Source: an uncultured Saprospiraceae bacterium
GTDB taxonomy: Bacteria; Bacteroidota; Bacteroidia; Chitinophagales; Saprospiraceae
Reading direction: 5' to 3'
DNA: 39,421 bases
Assembly (NCBI GenBank): GCA_937967615.1
Contig: CALCMJ010000169.1
Span: 1-39,421 of the forward strand
Shown here: positions 26,188 to 34,482 of the stretch, piece by piece
Numbering within the stretch: the stretch's first letter is position 1
Layout of the letters: the number at the start of each line of letters is the position of its first letter
The notes under the pieces: generated by a model
What the model was told of the DNA's origin: nothing
The model's database searches: none
Seen by the model: the letters and a program-made list of their open reading frames with translations, nothing else
Made by a program: the position numbers and the translations under genes

Positions 26188-26790
26188 TCAGTCATTAGAT
26201 GTGTCAGAAACCTGAATATTAAACTTGTCGACTTCAATGACCTGACCAGCTTGTAATGTATCTAGTTTTATATTTCCTATGCGTACTCGCATTAAACGCA
26301 GGGTAGGGAATCCTACAGCCGCAGTCATTTTGCGCACCTGTCTAAATTTTCCTTCTCTGAGTGTTACAGAAATCCAGCTTGTAGGACCATGCCTATCGTC
26401 TCTTATTTTTTTGATACGAGGTTTAAAATTAGGAATGGGATCTAACAGATAAGTATTGCAGGGTAATGTTTTGTATTTGTTCTTATGTATGCTTATTTCT
26501 ATCCCTGTTTCTAGCTGATGTATCGCCTCTGCTGTGATATTTCCATCTACTTGCACATAGTATTCTTTTTCAACTTTTTTACTTCTTACAGCCTCACTTT
26601 CTTTTCCATCAGTGGTGAGCAGTAGCAAGCCTTCTGAATCTTCATCTAAGCGCCCAATGGCCATTATACCTTCAGGAAAATCACGTAGCTCGCCTAGTAA
26701 TCTTTTATTTCTCCGAATGTTCTGGTTGTTTACAAACTGCGAAAGAAAGCCAAAAGGCTTATGTATTATAAAATGAGAATGCTTATCCAT
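26188..26790 (-). CDS. 23S rRNA pseudouridine synthase, RluE-like
   Basis: A 200-residue enzyme of the RsuA/RluB/E/F family that converts a specific rRNA uridine to pseudouridine. The catalytic motif is GRLDEDSEGLLLLT with Asp49. YYVQVDG, LREGKFRQVRKMTAAVG and LMRVRIGNI are further family motifs. It lacks the N-terminal S4 RNA-binding domain, as is typical of RluE (about 200 residues). The target base cannot be read from sequence alone. Confidence 0.87.
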   Translation of the reverse strand: MDKHSHFIIHKPFGFLSQFVNNQNIRRNKRLLGELRDFPEGIMAIGRLDEDSEGLLLLTTDGKESEAVRSKKVEKEYYVQVDGNITAEAIHQLETGIEISIHKNKYKTLPCNTYLLDPIPNFKPRIKKIRDDRHGPTSWISVTLREGKFRQVRKMTAAVGFPTLRLMRVRIGNIKLDTLQAGQVIEVDKFNIQVSDTSND

Positions 26791-26855
26791 TCATTTCTAT
26801 CTCTTGCATTAGGTAAAGCTAATAAATGGAAACATTGCATGTCTTAGCTTATGAT

Positions 26856-28052
26856 TTAATTTACTTTCTCCAGCGCATTTAGATGTTTAGCAAGGACGAA
26901 GCCCATACTAAAACAGCCTTGTAATAAATACCCGCCAGTAGGAGCAAACCAGTCTAGCATTTCCCCAATAGCATAGGCATTAGGTATTTTTTTAAGCTGA
27001 AAGTTAATGTCTATCTCTTCTAAGGCAATACCACCTAAACTTGAAATTGCTTTGTCTAATTCATCTGCAGAATGCATCACAAAGGGTATGGATTTGATAG
27101 CTGCTGCTAGCAAGTCTTTATCTAAAAAAGTGTCTTTATCAGTAAAATGCTTTAACAGACCTATAGAAGCGCGGTCAAGATTTAAGTCCTCTTTAAGGAT
27201 GTCTGTCATTTTGGCTAGTTTAGAACTCTTTAATTTTGTTCTTATTTGGTCAAGAGTCATTGTAGGTCTTAGGTCAATATGAGCAGTTGTGCTTTCTTCT
27301 TTAAGTAGTGTTTCTTGTATTTTATTGCTTAAAGCATAGATGGCATTTCCCTCTAAGCCAAACTTAGAAATGACCAGCTCTCCTTTAGAAGAATGCCCAT
27401 TGTAATTGATAGCAATATTCTTTAAAGGCTTTCCTTGATGCGTAGTTATAAAATTCTTGTTCCAATCTACATGAAAGGAACAATTAGCAGCTCTAAATGG
27501 CTTTAGCCCTACACCTCGTTTTTCAAATACAGTGCTCCATTTTCCATCAGAACCGGTTACTTTCCAACTTGCACCACCTAATGCGAATACTACTATATCA
27601 AAATCTTCAATACTAAGTCCTTCAAAACTTAGCTGCCCTTTCTCATTCCATCCAACCCAATTCTTTTCTAACTCGATTTCTATCTTGTTTGTTGTAACAG
27701 CTTCTACGATGGTATTGAGTACCTGTATGGGCTTAAGTTGCAAGTCTGGAAATACGCGATTACTTGAGCCAATGAACGTGGAAATATAATGAGACTCAAA
27801 CCAATTTATCAGATCAACATTGCTAAATTGACTAAGGATAGGACCTATAAATTCACTGGGAGAATATTGGGATATAAGTTCTTTTAATGGAGCATTAAAT
27901 GTCAGATTCAATCCGCCCTCACCAGCAACTAAGAACTTTCTGCCCACTGACTTTTTCTTTTCAAAAAGTTTTACTTTGTACTTCTTAGTATCTATTTCCG
28001 CTGCAAGCATAAGTGCTGCTGGTCCTCCTCCTATGATTGCAATCTTTTTCAT
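26856..28052 (-). CDS. FAD-dependent oxidoreductase, HI0933/TIGR03862-like flavoprotein
   Basis: A 398-residue flavoprotein. The dinucleotide-binding GGGPAALMLAAE (8-19) opens it, followed by GRKFLVAGEGGLNLTFN, a family signature. FVLGGASW-like motif is seen as VFALGGASWKVTGSDG, and the C-terminal FAD contact as AIGEMLDWFAPTGGYLLQG. Members of this HI0933-like group, including the BaiN branch, are cytosolic oxidoreductases without a firmly known substrate. Length and motif order are normal. It faces the DUF2200/toxin-antitoxin block across a 198-base gap. Confidence 0.85.
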   Translation of the reverse strand: MKKIAIIGGGPAALMLAAEIDTKKYKVKLFEKKKSVGRKFLVAGEGGLNLTFNAPLKELISQYSPSEFIGPILSQFSNVDLINWFESHYISTFIGSSNRVFPDLQLKPIQVLNTIVEAVTTNKIEIELEKNWVGWNEKGQLSFEGLSIEDFDIVVFALGGASWKVTGSDGKWSTVFEKRGVGLKPFRAANCSFHVDWNKNFITTHQGKPLKNIAINYNGHSSKGELVISKFGLEGNAIYALSNKIQETLLKEESTTAHIDLRPTMTLDQIRTKLKSSKLAKMTDILKEDLNLDRASIGLLKHFTDKDTFLDKDLLAAAIKSIPFVMHSADELDKAISSLGGIALEEIDINFQLKKIPNAYAIGEMLDWFAPTGGYLLQGCFSMGFVLAKHLNALEKVN

Positions 28053-28218
28053 TTAAAATTATTGGTGATCAATTTTGCTTTTCACCTCAGGAGTGAAATA
28101 GAGATAATGTTACGTTATCTGATGATTACAGTACCGTCTACTGATCTTGTCACAATCTAAGATTATAATATTATTTCTGTTAGATCTTCTCTTTAAGACA
28201 AAACAAAACCCAAAATTC

Positions 28219-28249
28219 ATATGGTGTCATGCATATGTGAGCACCATAT
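28219..28249 (-). terminator. Hairpin after the DUF2200 gene
   Basis: ATATGGTG (28219-28226) pairs with CACCATAT (28242-28249), an 8-bp stem with a 15-base loop directly after the DUF2200 stop. Read on the minus strand it is followed by a T-rich stretch (GAATTTTGGGTTTTGTTTTG) rather than a pure T run. It is a probable, not certain, intrinsic terminator. Confidence 0.5.
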
Positions 28250-28250
28250 T

Positions 28251-28628
28251 CTATTTTTTTTCTTTACGTAAAATTTTCTCCATTTTACGACCTCTTGCCA
28301 ATTCATCAATCAACTTTTCCATGCGTCTACATTGTTTATATAATTCAAATTCATCCCCTATTTCTTCAATTCGATAGCCACAAACGACTCCTTTAATCAA
28401 GTGCGCGTTTGGATGGATTTTAGCTTTTTGAAAAAATGTTCTATAAGTTGATTTTTCATCAATAAGTGCTTGTAAAGCATCTTGATCAAAACCAGTAAGC
28501 CATGAAATTACTTGGTCGAGTTCTTCTTTTGTTCTGCCATTTTTCTCTAATCTATTGAGGTATAAAGGATAAATGGAAGCAAATACCATATTGGCAAGCT
28601 TTTCGTTTTTTTCTGCTGTGACTTTCAT
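28251..28628 (-). CDS. DUF2200 family protein
   Basis: A 125-residue soluble protein with the DUF2200 motif set: MVFASIYPLYLNRLEKNGRT, ISWLTGFDQDALQ, HPNAHLIKGVVCGYRIEEI and the end LIDELARGRKMEKILR. Function unknown; the genes are scattered across many phyla, which suggests transfer. It lies 79 bases downstream of the toxin-antitoxin pair on the same strand and may be part of the same acquired block. A hairpin follows the stop. Confidence 0.85.
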   Translation of the reverse strand: MKVTAEKNEKLANMVFASIYPLYLNRLEKNGRTKEELDQVISWLTGFDQDALQALIDEKSTYRTFFQKAKIHPNAHLIKGVVCGYRIEEIGDEFELYKQCRRMEKLIDELARGRKMEKILRKEKK

Positions 28629-28707
28629 TTTTAATTGATTTTGAATTAATTGGGGCGTAGCGAAACAGATATGACATCATCACTTATTGTTACCCATAGT
28701 GTTTCAT

Positions 28708-28995
28708 TTACAATTGTACATTGAAATTTACTTCGGCCTTCATTGCGCTGAAGATTCGTATGATTGTTTCGACAGTAACGTTTTTAGTATTATTCTCCAA
28801 CCTAGATATTTGGGCTTTTTTAACTCCAACCAATTCACCTAACTGTTCTTGAGTTAGCTTCCGATCTTTCCTTACCTTTTTTATCATATCTCCAATGAGT
28901 TCTGTTTTAAGTTCAAATTCATACTCATCTCTTTCTGGAGTTCCTTTAAGCCCTATTAGTAGATCTTCGGCTTTTGATAATTTATACGATTTCAT
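28708..28995 (-). CDS. HigA-like antitoxin, XRE-family helix-turn-helix protein
   Basis: A 95-residue DNA-binding protein. Residues about 35-85 form an XRE helix-turn-helix (RKLTQEQLGELVGVKKAQIS then RLENN), with the recognition helix at about 59-68. The N-terminal ~30 residues are charged. The gene overlaps the toxin stop by one base (TAATG), giving the toxin-first order typical of higBA. It should neutralise the toxin and repress the operon through sites near the promoter. Confidence 0.88.
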   Translation of the reverse strand: MKSYKLSKAEDLLIGLKGTPERDEYEFELKTELIGDMIKKVRKDRKLTQEQLGELVGVKKAQISRLENNTKNVTVETIIRIFSAMKAEVNFNVQL

Positions 28996-29333
28996 TATGA
29001 TTTATTTATAAAGTATTGAATTCTAATTTTCTCAGCTTTCAGAAGTTCCTTCTTAGCCACTTTATCCGTTTTCTTTTTAAACCCGTGAGTTGCAAACACG
29101 ATTGTTTCGACTTTATCTTCCTTATCCCAAAATGCCAACAATCTGTACTGGACTCCATTGTAATTGGTACGAAACTCCCATATTTCTGTATTCAATTTTT
29201 TGAATAATTTTGGATCAAGGGATTGTTTTGCTCTGTTTAAATTTTGTAATATCTTTTTCCTTGTTTTAATGTCCTGTTTTTTGATGAAAGCAAATGCTTC
29301 AGGCAATAATTCGACTTCAAATTTTACTCTCAT
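28995..29333 (-). CDS. RelE/HigB-like toxin (Gp49-type)
   Basis: A 112-residue basic protein of the RelE/ParE superfamily, HigB/phage Gp49-like branch. The fold pattern is visible: KFEVELLPEAFAFIKKQ helix start, then IWEFRTNYNGVQYRLLAFWD and VETIVFATHGFKKKTDKV, with the conserved R, H/K and GFxKKT residues of ribosome-dependent mRNA interferases. The toxin is encoded first and the antitoxin second. The intact length suggests an active module. A TATATTTG promoter box lies upstream. Confidence 0.88.
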   Translation of the reverse strand: MRVKFEVELLPEAFAFIKKQDIKTRKKILQNLNRAKQSLDPKLFKKLNTEIWEFRTNYNGVQYRLLAFWDKEDKVETIVFATHGFKKKTDKVAKKELLKAEKIRIQYFINKS

Positions 29334-29337
29334 TTAA

Positions 29338-29390
29338 GTTTACAGTTATAGATACTCTCAAATATAGCATATGTTTCGTTAAATGTAAAC
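29338..29390 (-). promoter_or_regulatory. Promoter and candidate operator of the toxin-antitoxin operon
   Basis: On the minus strand TATATTTG (29366-29359) fully matches TAnnTTTG, 26 bases before the toxin ATG. It is flanked by an inverted repeat, GTTTACA at 29338-29344 and TGTAAAC at 29384-29390, which could be paired binding sites for the HTH antitoxin. Confidence 0.5.
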
Positions 29391-29498
29391 TAATTAGACC
29401 TGTTTTAAAGTTATTTGGACATTTTTTTCTGCATTATGGGTAACAAGTATATAAAGTTAAGTTCAATTCTAAAATTTCCCAGCCTGATTTAAACACAT

Positions 29499-30716
29499 TT
29501 ATTGGATCGTTTTAATTTCATGCGCATATATCAGCCGTCCCAGTTCTGCTAAAAACGCAATCCCTTTATCATACTCATAATCATCGTCATTAAAAATCTC
29601 ATTTTCGTTGACAAGCAGTGTAGCACTAAGGAAAAAACGGATATCATTTTTCTTATCTTCTATGAAGGCGCAGTCCGTTAATGTTCCATATGCATATCCT
29701 ACCTTATTGTAAATCTTTATATCCGTTGGAATGGATTTTTTAGTGTCGCCGTACATAAAGAATTTCACATAGCTGTCGTAGTAATAACTTGTATCGTATT
29801 TTGGATGAGAATAGGTCTTCGGAAGATTGGAAAGGGCATCTTTCAAAAATGTATAATCCGAGGAGGAAAGATCATAGCGTTCTTTTTCATCATAGTATTC
29901 TGGAATGATAATGCGTTGTAAAGACTCTTGTAAGTCCACTAGGTTGATAAAATTCTTTTCACTCATGTCAAAAGATTTGTCAACACGTTCTTCTTGTCCA
30001 TCAATATAATATCCTTTGCCTTTTTGGTCTCCACTAAGTCTGTCTAGAAAATTTCCAGTGGATTGGCTCGCTTCCTTTCTGTATAAGATGGAGTCAGGAG
30101 AATAGAATTCAATTGCATTGGAGTAAGCATTTTCTTCGTAGTTAAAACCGCTTACGCCTACACGGCTTACTATTCTTGAATTGGAGAAAATCTTCTTGCT
30201 GCGCAATGACGCATTTATGTAGTCTCTACCAAGAAATTCATACAAACGATTATATGCATCATTATCACTTACAGCGAAGAGTTTATTTATATAATGGCCT
30301 ATACTTGGATATCCCGTAATACTGGAACTATCGGCAATGACTTCAGATTGACTATCTCTGGACCTAAAAATTTTAAGTGGAGTGTCTTTTGAGACCTGAT
30401 ACCCTTCCCGCACAAGTTGATTTAGTCGCTCAAGTGCAAGAAAAGCTACAGGCATTTTCACAGTACTCGCCGGGTAAAAATATTTTGTTGTGTCCACATG
30501 AAATCGATCTTGGTACAGCAACCATGACTCAGTAGAATCTTTTTCTAATTTGGTGTAGATAATCTGAAGTTCATATTTATCTGGATTGGACATGATCTCT
30601 TGGAAACTGCTTGAACCATTCTGCATCAGATCATCCCACATACGTGTTTCTTGATTGCAAGATGACATACTTATTAGCACTGCTAAAATTAGAAGTGCAG
30701 ATTTAGACATTGTCAT
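29499..30716 (-). CDS. Class A beta-lactamase-like serine hydrolase, lipoprotein
   Basis: A 405-residue protein. Residues 1-20 are a lipoprotein signal (LILAVLISMSSC20), so it should be membrane-anchored. The serine hydrolase triad of motifs is present: S84-T-V-K87 (PASTVKMP), S150-D-N152 (AVSDNDAYN) and K338-V-G340 in place of KTG. This is the beta-lactamase2/PBP-like family. No recognisable Omega-loop ExxLN is seen, so true beta-lactamase activity is doubtful; a peptidoglycan or peptide hydrolase role is as likely. I use ATG 30716, 8 bases after the upstream gene's stop, because the signal peptide fits there. Confidence 0.83.
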   Translation of the reverse strand: MTMSKSALLILAVLISMSSCNQETRMWDDLMQNGSSSFQEIMSNPDKYELQIIYTKLEKDSTESWLLYQDRFHVDTTKYFYPASTVKMPVAFLALERLNQLVREGYQVSKDTPLKIFRSRDSQSEVIADSSSITGYPSIGHYINKLFAVSDNDAYNRLYEFLGRDYINASLRSKKIFSNSRIVSRVGVSGFNYEENAYSNAIEFYSPDSILYRKEASQSTGNFLDRLSGDQKGKGYYIDGQEERVDKSFDMSEKNFINLVDLQESLQRIIIPEYYDEKERYDLSSSDYTFLKDALSNLPKTYSHPKYDTSYYYDSYVKFFMYGDTKKSIPTDIKIYNKVGYAYGTLTDCAFIEDKKNDIRFFLSATLLVNENEIFNDDDYEYDKGIAFLAELGRLIYAHEIKTIQ

Positions 30717-30723
30717 TTTTATT

Positions 30724-31494
30724 TTACCAAGAGAGCACATTGTAAGTTTTTAGAATTACAACAATCATAATAATAACCAATAGCCGGTAAGCCCATATAT
30801 CTGCATGTTTATATTTGGATGCAAATTGTGCCGTTAAATATCCACCCACTGCCTGACCAATGGCTACAATAGAGCCTAGCTTCCAATCAATGAGTCCTTT
30901 GGATTGAAATATAAAAATTACAGCAATGGTATATAGAAAAACGACAAATGCTTTTACAGCATTGGCATCAATAATATTATATCGAGCCACAAGTACCATA
31001 GCAGCTAAAAAAATTACTCCCATGCCCATTTGAATGAAGCCTCCGTAAAATCCTATTCCTAAAAACAGAGGCACGTAAAGAAAGGGCGATAATTGTTTTT
31101 CAATGTTGGAAGCTACAAGCCAACGTTTAGGTTTGATGAGTACAACAAAGAACAAGATTGTAATCAAGACCTTAAACACAAACATAAATTGTTCATTGCT
31201 TACGCGCACTGCAGTAAGTACACCCGCAATAGCTCCTATGCAAACTAAGATTATGATGTGCTTACTTTTCTTAATATCCAGTTTCTTGTTCTGGATGAAG
31301 GCATAATTTGAAGTAAGCCCTTGTGCAAACACTCCTAAGCGATTAGATCCATTCGCCATATTTCCTGGAAGGCCTAGGACCTCTGTAAGAATTGAAAGAG
31401 TGATTGCAGAGCCATTTCCTGCGAGAGTGTTTATACAGCCTGCTATAAAGCCACCCAAAATTGATATACTTATTTCGAATACCCCAATTTCCAT
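30724..31494 (-). CDS. TauE/SafE (TSUP) family membrane permease
   Basis: A 256-residue protein with about eight hydrophobic helices. The two family half-repeats are visible: GGFIAGCINTLAGNGSAITL near residue 14 and GIGFYGGFIQMGMGVIFLAA near residue 145. TSUP proteins move sulfite, sulfonates or other organic anions across the inner membrane; the substrate here is unknown. It starts directly after the stop of the epimerase gene and is followed 7 bases on by the serine hydrolase gene, so the three are likely one transcript. Confidence 0.88.
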   Translation of the reverse strand: MEIGVFEISISILGGFIAGCINTLAGNGSAITLSILTEVLGLPGNMANGSNRLGVFAQGLTSNYAFIQNKKLDIKKSKHIIILVCIGAIAGVLTAVRVSNEQFMFVFKVLITILFFVVLIKPKRWLVASNIEKQLSPFLYVPLFLGIGFYGGFIQMGMGVIFLAAMVLVARYNIIDANAVKAFVVFLYTIAVIFIFQSKGLIDWKLGSIVAIGQAVGGYLTAQFASKYKHADIWAYRLLVIIMIVVILKTYNVLSW

Positions 31495-31896
31495 TTACGC
31501 AATGTCTTGGCAGAGTTCAATAAGGATACCATTTGCGGACTTTGGATGAACAAAGCAGATAAGTTTATTGTCAGCACCCTTCTTTGGTTCCTCACTTAAA
31601 AGAGTAAATCCTTCTTCTTTTAGGCGCAGCATTTCAGCTCGTATATCTTGTACCGCAAAAGCAATATGGTGAAGTCCCTCTCCACGCTTTTCAATAAACT
31701 TTGCAATAGCACTATCTGGGGAAGTAGCTTGTAATAATTCTACTTTATTGGGTCCAGTTCTGAAAAAGCTGGTCATCACATTTTCAGATTCTACGAGCTC
31801 GTCTTTATAAGAAGAACTCCCTAATAGTTTTTCAAAAAGGCCTTTAGACTTCTCTAGATCGGAGACTGCAATTCCTAAGTGCTCAATTTTCTGCAT
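31495..31896 (-). CDS. mce: Methylmalonyl-CoA epimerase
   Basis: A 133-residue vicinal-oxygen-chelate enzyme that interconverts (R)- and (S)-methylmalonyl-CoA in propionate metabolism. The motifs are IEHLGIAVSDLEKS with metal ligand H6, KVELLQ with E53, GLHHIAFAV with H76, and GILIELCQ with E127. Length is normal. The mutase and carboxylase genes are not in the window. It heads a three-gene minus-strand unit and is divergent from rprX-like, 94 bases away. Confidence 0.92.
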   Translation of the reverse strand: MQKIEHLGIAVSDLEKSKGLFEKLLGSSSYKDELVESENVMTSFFRTGPNKVELLQATSPDSAIAKFIEKRGEGLHHIAFAVQDIRAEMLRLKEEGFTLLSEEPKKGADNKLICFVHPKSANGILIELCQDIA

Positions 31897-31959
31897 ATTG
31901 TACTAATTTTGTTGCGGTTAAAACTACGTTAAACTAAGTAATTCCATAATCTTGCTGCT

Positions 31960-31967
31960 TAGATTTG
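31960..31967 (+). promoter_or_regulatory. -7 promoter box of the RprX/RprY operon
   Basis: TAGATTTG is a full match to TAnnTTTG and ends 23 bases before the kinase ATG. A -33 TTG is not clear. Confidence 0.55.
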
Positions 31968-31990
31968 TAGTTCAATCATAAATTCACTGG

Positions 31991-33421
31991 ATGAACAAGA
32001 AGGCAATTTGGCTAATTATTATTTTGATGAGTGCTGCCCTTATAGGAATCAGCATAATTCAATTGATATGGCTTAGATCGTCTGTGCAACTACAAGAGCA
32101 AAATTTTAGTGACCGAGTGATTATGGCGATGAACCGTGTGCGCGACAGGATTGTGGAAGATGATAAGGATAAAGAAAAGGCATTAGAATATTTCGAAAAT
32201 TCCAAAACATCTAAGCTCTTCGGGACAAATGAGAGCCCCATTAAAAACTTCTTCAAGTCAAAGACAAATCGGGAGATAGAAAGACTGCGTTACGAACTTT
32301 CAAGTCTGCCTAGCCAAATTGATCCCAACAGATCATTGGAAAAAATTGATAAGGATAATTTGGATTTGTATATAGCCCAAGAACTTAAAAATCAGGGTAT
32401 TGATTTAAAGTACGATTATGGAGTATACTCTTTTGAAGAAGAAAGCTACCAAATTATAAATGGGAATTATGCTGCACAAATATCAGATGTGGGTGCATAT
32501 AGTGGAGTAGAACAGGTATTGGACGAAAGCACGGCAGAATACCAAGTTGATCTATTCAGTAATGAATTGGGATCTCCAGGATATGTAAAATTGTTTTTCC
32601 CGCAAAAGACGAGTTGGCTATGGTCAGAAGTCCTTCCCTCAACACTGAGCTCTATTTTGCTTACGAGCCTCATCCTATTTTGTTTCTGCTATACCATTTA
32701 CGTGATATTCAGACAAAAACAAATTTCTGAGATGAAGTCAGATTTCATAAATAATATGACTCATGAGTTTAAAACGCCCATCGCAACAATATCCTTAGCT
32801 GCAGATTCTATCAATAGTCCTATGGTAAATACGGACACAGCCAAAATTAAGCGCTTTGCTGGAATCATTAAGCAAGAGAATAGGAGAATGTTGAATCAGG
32901 TGGAAAAGGTTCTACAGATGGCCAGGATTGACAACAAAGACTTGAATTTGAGAACTGTCGATGTGGATTTGCATGAAGTGATCAATAAAACCGCTGAAAA
33001 TGTCAAACTCAAGCTTAAGAGTAGGAGTGGGACACTGTCTACAAGATTAGAAGCTCAAAATTCTATAGTTAGAGGAGATCTTACCCATATATCTAATATG
33101 GTTGCAAATCTTTTAGATAATGCAGAAAAATATTCCAAAGACAGCCCAAGGATAGAAATCAAGACAAATAATGTATCTAATGGGGTAGAAGTGCATATTG
33201 AAGATGAGGGGATAGGACTTAATAAGGAGTCACAAAAGCACATATTTGACAAGTTTTATAGGGTACATACAGGGAATATACATGATGTGAAGGGATTTGG
33301 ACTTGGCCTGAGTTATGTAAAAGCATTGATGACCGCACACAAGGGAACGGTCACAGTAAAGAGTGAATTAGGGAAAGGAAGCACATTTACTCTATATTTT
33401 CCCTTCAAAGAAAGTGACTAA
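31991..33421 (+). CDS. RprX-like sensor histidine kinase
   Basis: A 476-residue inner membrane kinase. Membrane helices at about 5-27 and 214-240 enclose a periplasmic domain of about 185 residues. There is no HAMP domain. The HisKA box is FINNMTHEFKTPIATISLAA with His258, and the ATPase has NLLDNAEKYS, DEGIGLNKES and GFGLGLSYVK. The H-box and plan match Bacteroidota RprX-type kinases. It is followed 62 bases later by its response regulator. The signal it senses is not known. Confidence 0.9.
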   Translation: MNKKAIWLIIILMSAALIGISIIQLIWLRSSVQLQEQNFSDRVIMAMNRVRDRIVEDDKDKEKALEYFENSKTSKLFGTNESPIKNFFKSKTNREIERLRYELSSLPSQIDPNRSLEKIDKDNLDLYIAQELKNQGIDLKYDYGVYSFEEESYQIINGNYAAQISDVGAYSGVEQVLDESTAEYQVDLFSNELGSPGYVKLFFPQKTSWLWSEVLPSTLSSILLTSLILFCFCYTIYVIFRQKQISEMKSDFINNMTHEFKTPIATISLAADSINSPMVNTDTAKIKRFAGIIKQENRRMLNQVEKVLQMARIDNKDLNLRTVDVDLHEVINKTAENVKLKLKSRSGTLSTRLEAQNSIVRGDLTHISNMVANLLDNAEKYSKDSPRIEIKTNNVSNGVEVHIEDEGIGLNKESQKHIFDKFYRVHTGNIHDVKGFGLGLSYVKALMTAHKGTVTVKSELGKGSTFTLYFPFKESD

Positions 33422-33483
33422 AACATAATTTTAACATCTTAATAGTGGAATCGTATTGAAAAATAGATTATTAGAAGCAAATC

Positions 33484-34200
33484 ATGATGGAAAAGCCTAG
33501 AATACTCCTAGTAGAAGATGACCAAAATTTTGGTGATGTACTACGCTCATACTTAGAAATGCATGACTTTGAGGTAGTATTAGCTCAAGATGGGGAAGCA
33601 GGATTAGAAGCCTTTAATAAAGCCAAGTATGATCTTTGCATATTTGATGTAATGATGCCTAAGAAGGATGGATTTACTCTGGGTAAGGAAGTAAGAGAAA
33701 AAGACACGACCACTCCTATAATATTTTTGACAGCGAAAACCTTAAAGGAAGATGTTATTGAAGGCTTCAAAATAGGAGCTGACGATTATATATCTAAACC
33801 ATTTAATTCTGAAGAACTTTTATATAGAGTACAAGCTATTCTAAAACGAAGTCAGAAGAAACCTGATCCACAAGAAGATGTAAAGGAATTTAATATTGGG
33901 AAATACCATTTTAATTATCCTCTGCGTATTTTAACTTTCGATAGCGATAGCAAAGAAAAATTATCTCCTAAAGAGGCACACTTGCTTAGATTGTTTTGTA
34001 TAAATAAGAATGATGTTCTTGCTAGAAGCGAGGCACTGACAAAGATTTGGGGCGAAGACAATTATTTTACTGCAAGAAGTATGGACGTGTTCGTAACTAA
34101 ACTTCGTAAATATCTGGCTAAAGATGAGCAGTTGGAAATTGTGAATATCCACGGAAACGGATTTAGATTGATAGACAGATCAATGGGAGAAGTAGATTAG
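33484..34200 (+). CDS. RprY-like OmpR-family response regulator
   Basis: A 238-residue regulator. The receiver domain has E11-D12-D13, phospho-acceptor D55 (IFDVMMPKKDG), T83 (FLTAKT) and K105 (ISKPF). A winged-helix DNA-binding domain follows (LSPKEAHLLRLF, RSMDVFVTKLRKYL, IHGNGFRLI). The pair with the upstream kinase fits RprXY of Bacteroidota. The second codon is also ATG, so the start could be 3487. A terminator lies right after the gene. Confidence 0.92.
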   Translation: MMEKPRILLVEDDQNFGDVLRSYLEMHDFEVVLAQDGEAGLEAFNKAKYDLCIFDVMMPKKDGFTLGKEVREKDTTTPIIFLTAKTLKEDVIEGFKIGADDYISKPFNSEELLYRVQAILKRSQKKPDPQEDVKEFNIGKYHFNYPLRILTFDSDSKEKLSPKEAHLLRLFCINKNDVLARSEALTKIWGEDNYFTARSMDVFVTKLRKYLAKDEQLEIVNIHGNGFRLIDRSMGEVD

Positions 34201-34222
34201 ACAATAGTTAATCCTACATATC

Positions 34223-34260
34223 AAAGAGGAAAGTGCATTGCATTATCCTCTTTTTTTTTT
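34223..34260 (+). terminator. Intrinsic terminator after the response regulator gene
   Basis: AAGAGGA (34224-34230) pairs with TCCTCTT (34246-34252), and ten T follow. The T run touches the start of repeat element A at 34258. Confidence 0.85.
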
Positions 34261-34385
34261 GGGCATCTCCCATGCTTTGCATGGGCCGGACTATACAGGG
34301 GTTCCGCCCTGCGGGCAACTGCGTGATCAAGATCACTTGTTCCCTTACTATTCCTGATGCGGAGAAGATTCGTCCCTGCGGGATT
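34258..34385 (+). repeat. REP-like multi-hairpin element A
   Basis: It begins TTTGGGCATCTCC, identical to element C. The first stem is CCCATGC-TTT-GCATGGG (34269-34285), then CCGGACTATACAGGGGTTCC, GCCC-TGC-GGGC (34306-34316), GTGATC-AA-GATCAC (34323-34336), TTCCCTTACTATTCC and TCCC-TGC-GGGA (34373-34383). It lies between two convergent genes. The right boundary is uncertain, and the sequence up to 34482 holds no gene. Confidence 0.65.
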
Positions 34386-34482
34386 TGGAGATTTCGAGAA
34401 CGCGGGATGTCGAGAGAGCGTCATATTCGGTGAACACCTTAATAAGCTGCGAACGAATTGAGCAAACACCTGGAAACCGTTC

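Larger units (their letters stand above)
28687..29446. repeat. 12-bp inverted repeats flanking the toxin-antitoxin module
   Basis: TTGTTACCCATA at 28687-28698 and its exact inverse TATGGGTAACAA at 29435-29446 bracket the two genes. The left copy is 10 bases after the antitoxin stop and the right copy about 100 bases before the toxin start. The match stops at 12 bases on both sides. It may mark the ends of an inserted cassette, but a 12-bp pair at this distance can also arise by chance. Confidence 0.45.

Noticed and set aside
34233..34469. Small open frames across element A on both strands.
   Set aside because: They run through hairpins of a repeat element, have no fitting start context and look like chance frames in GC-rich DNA.
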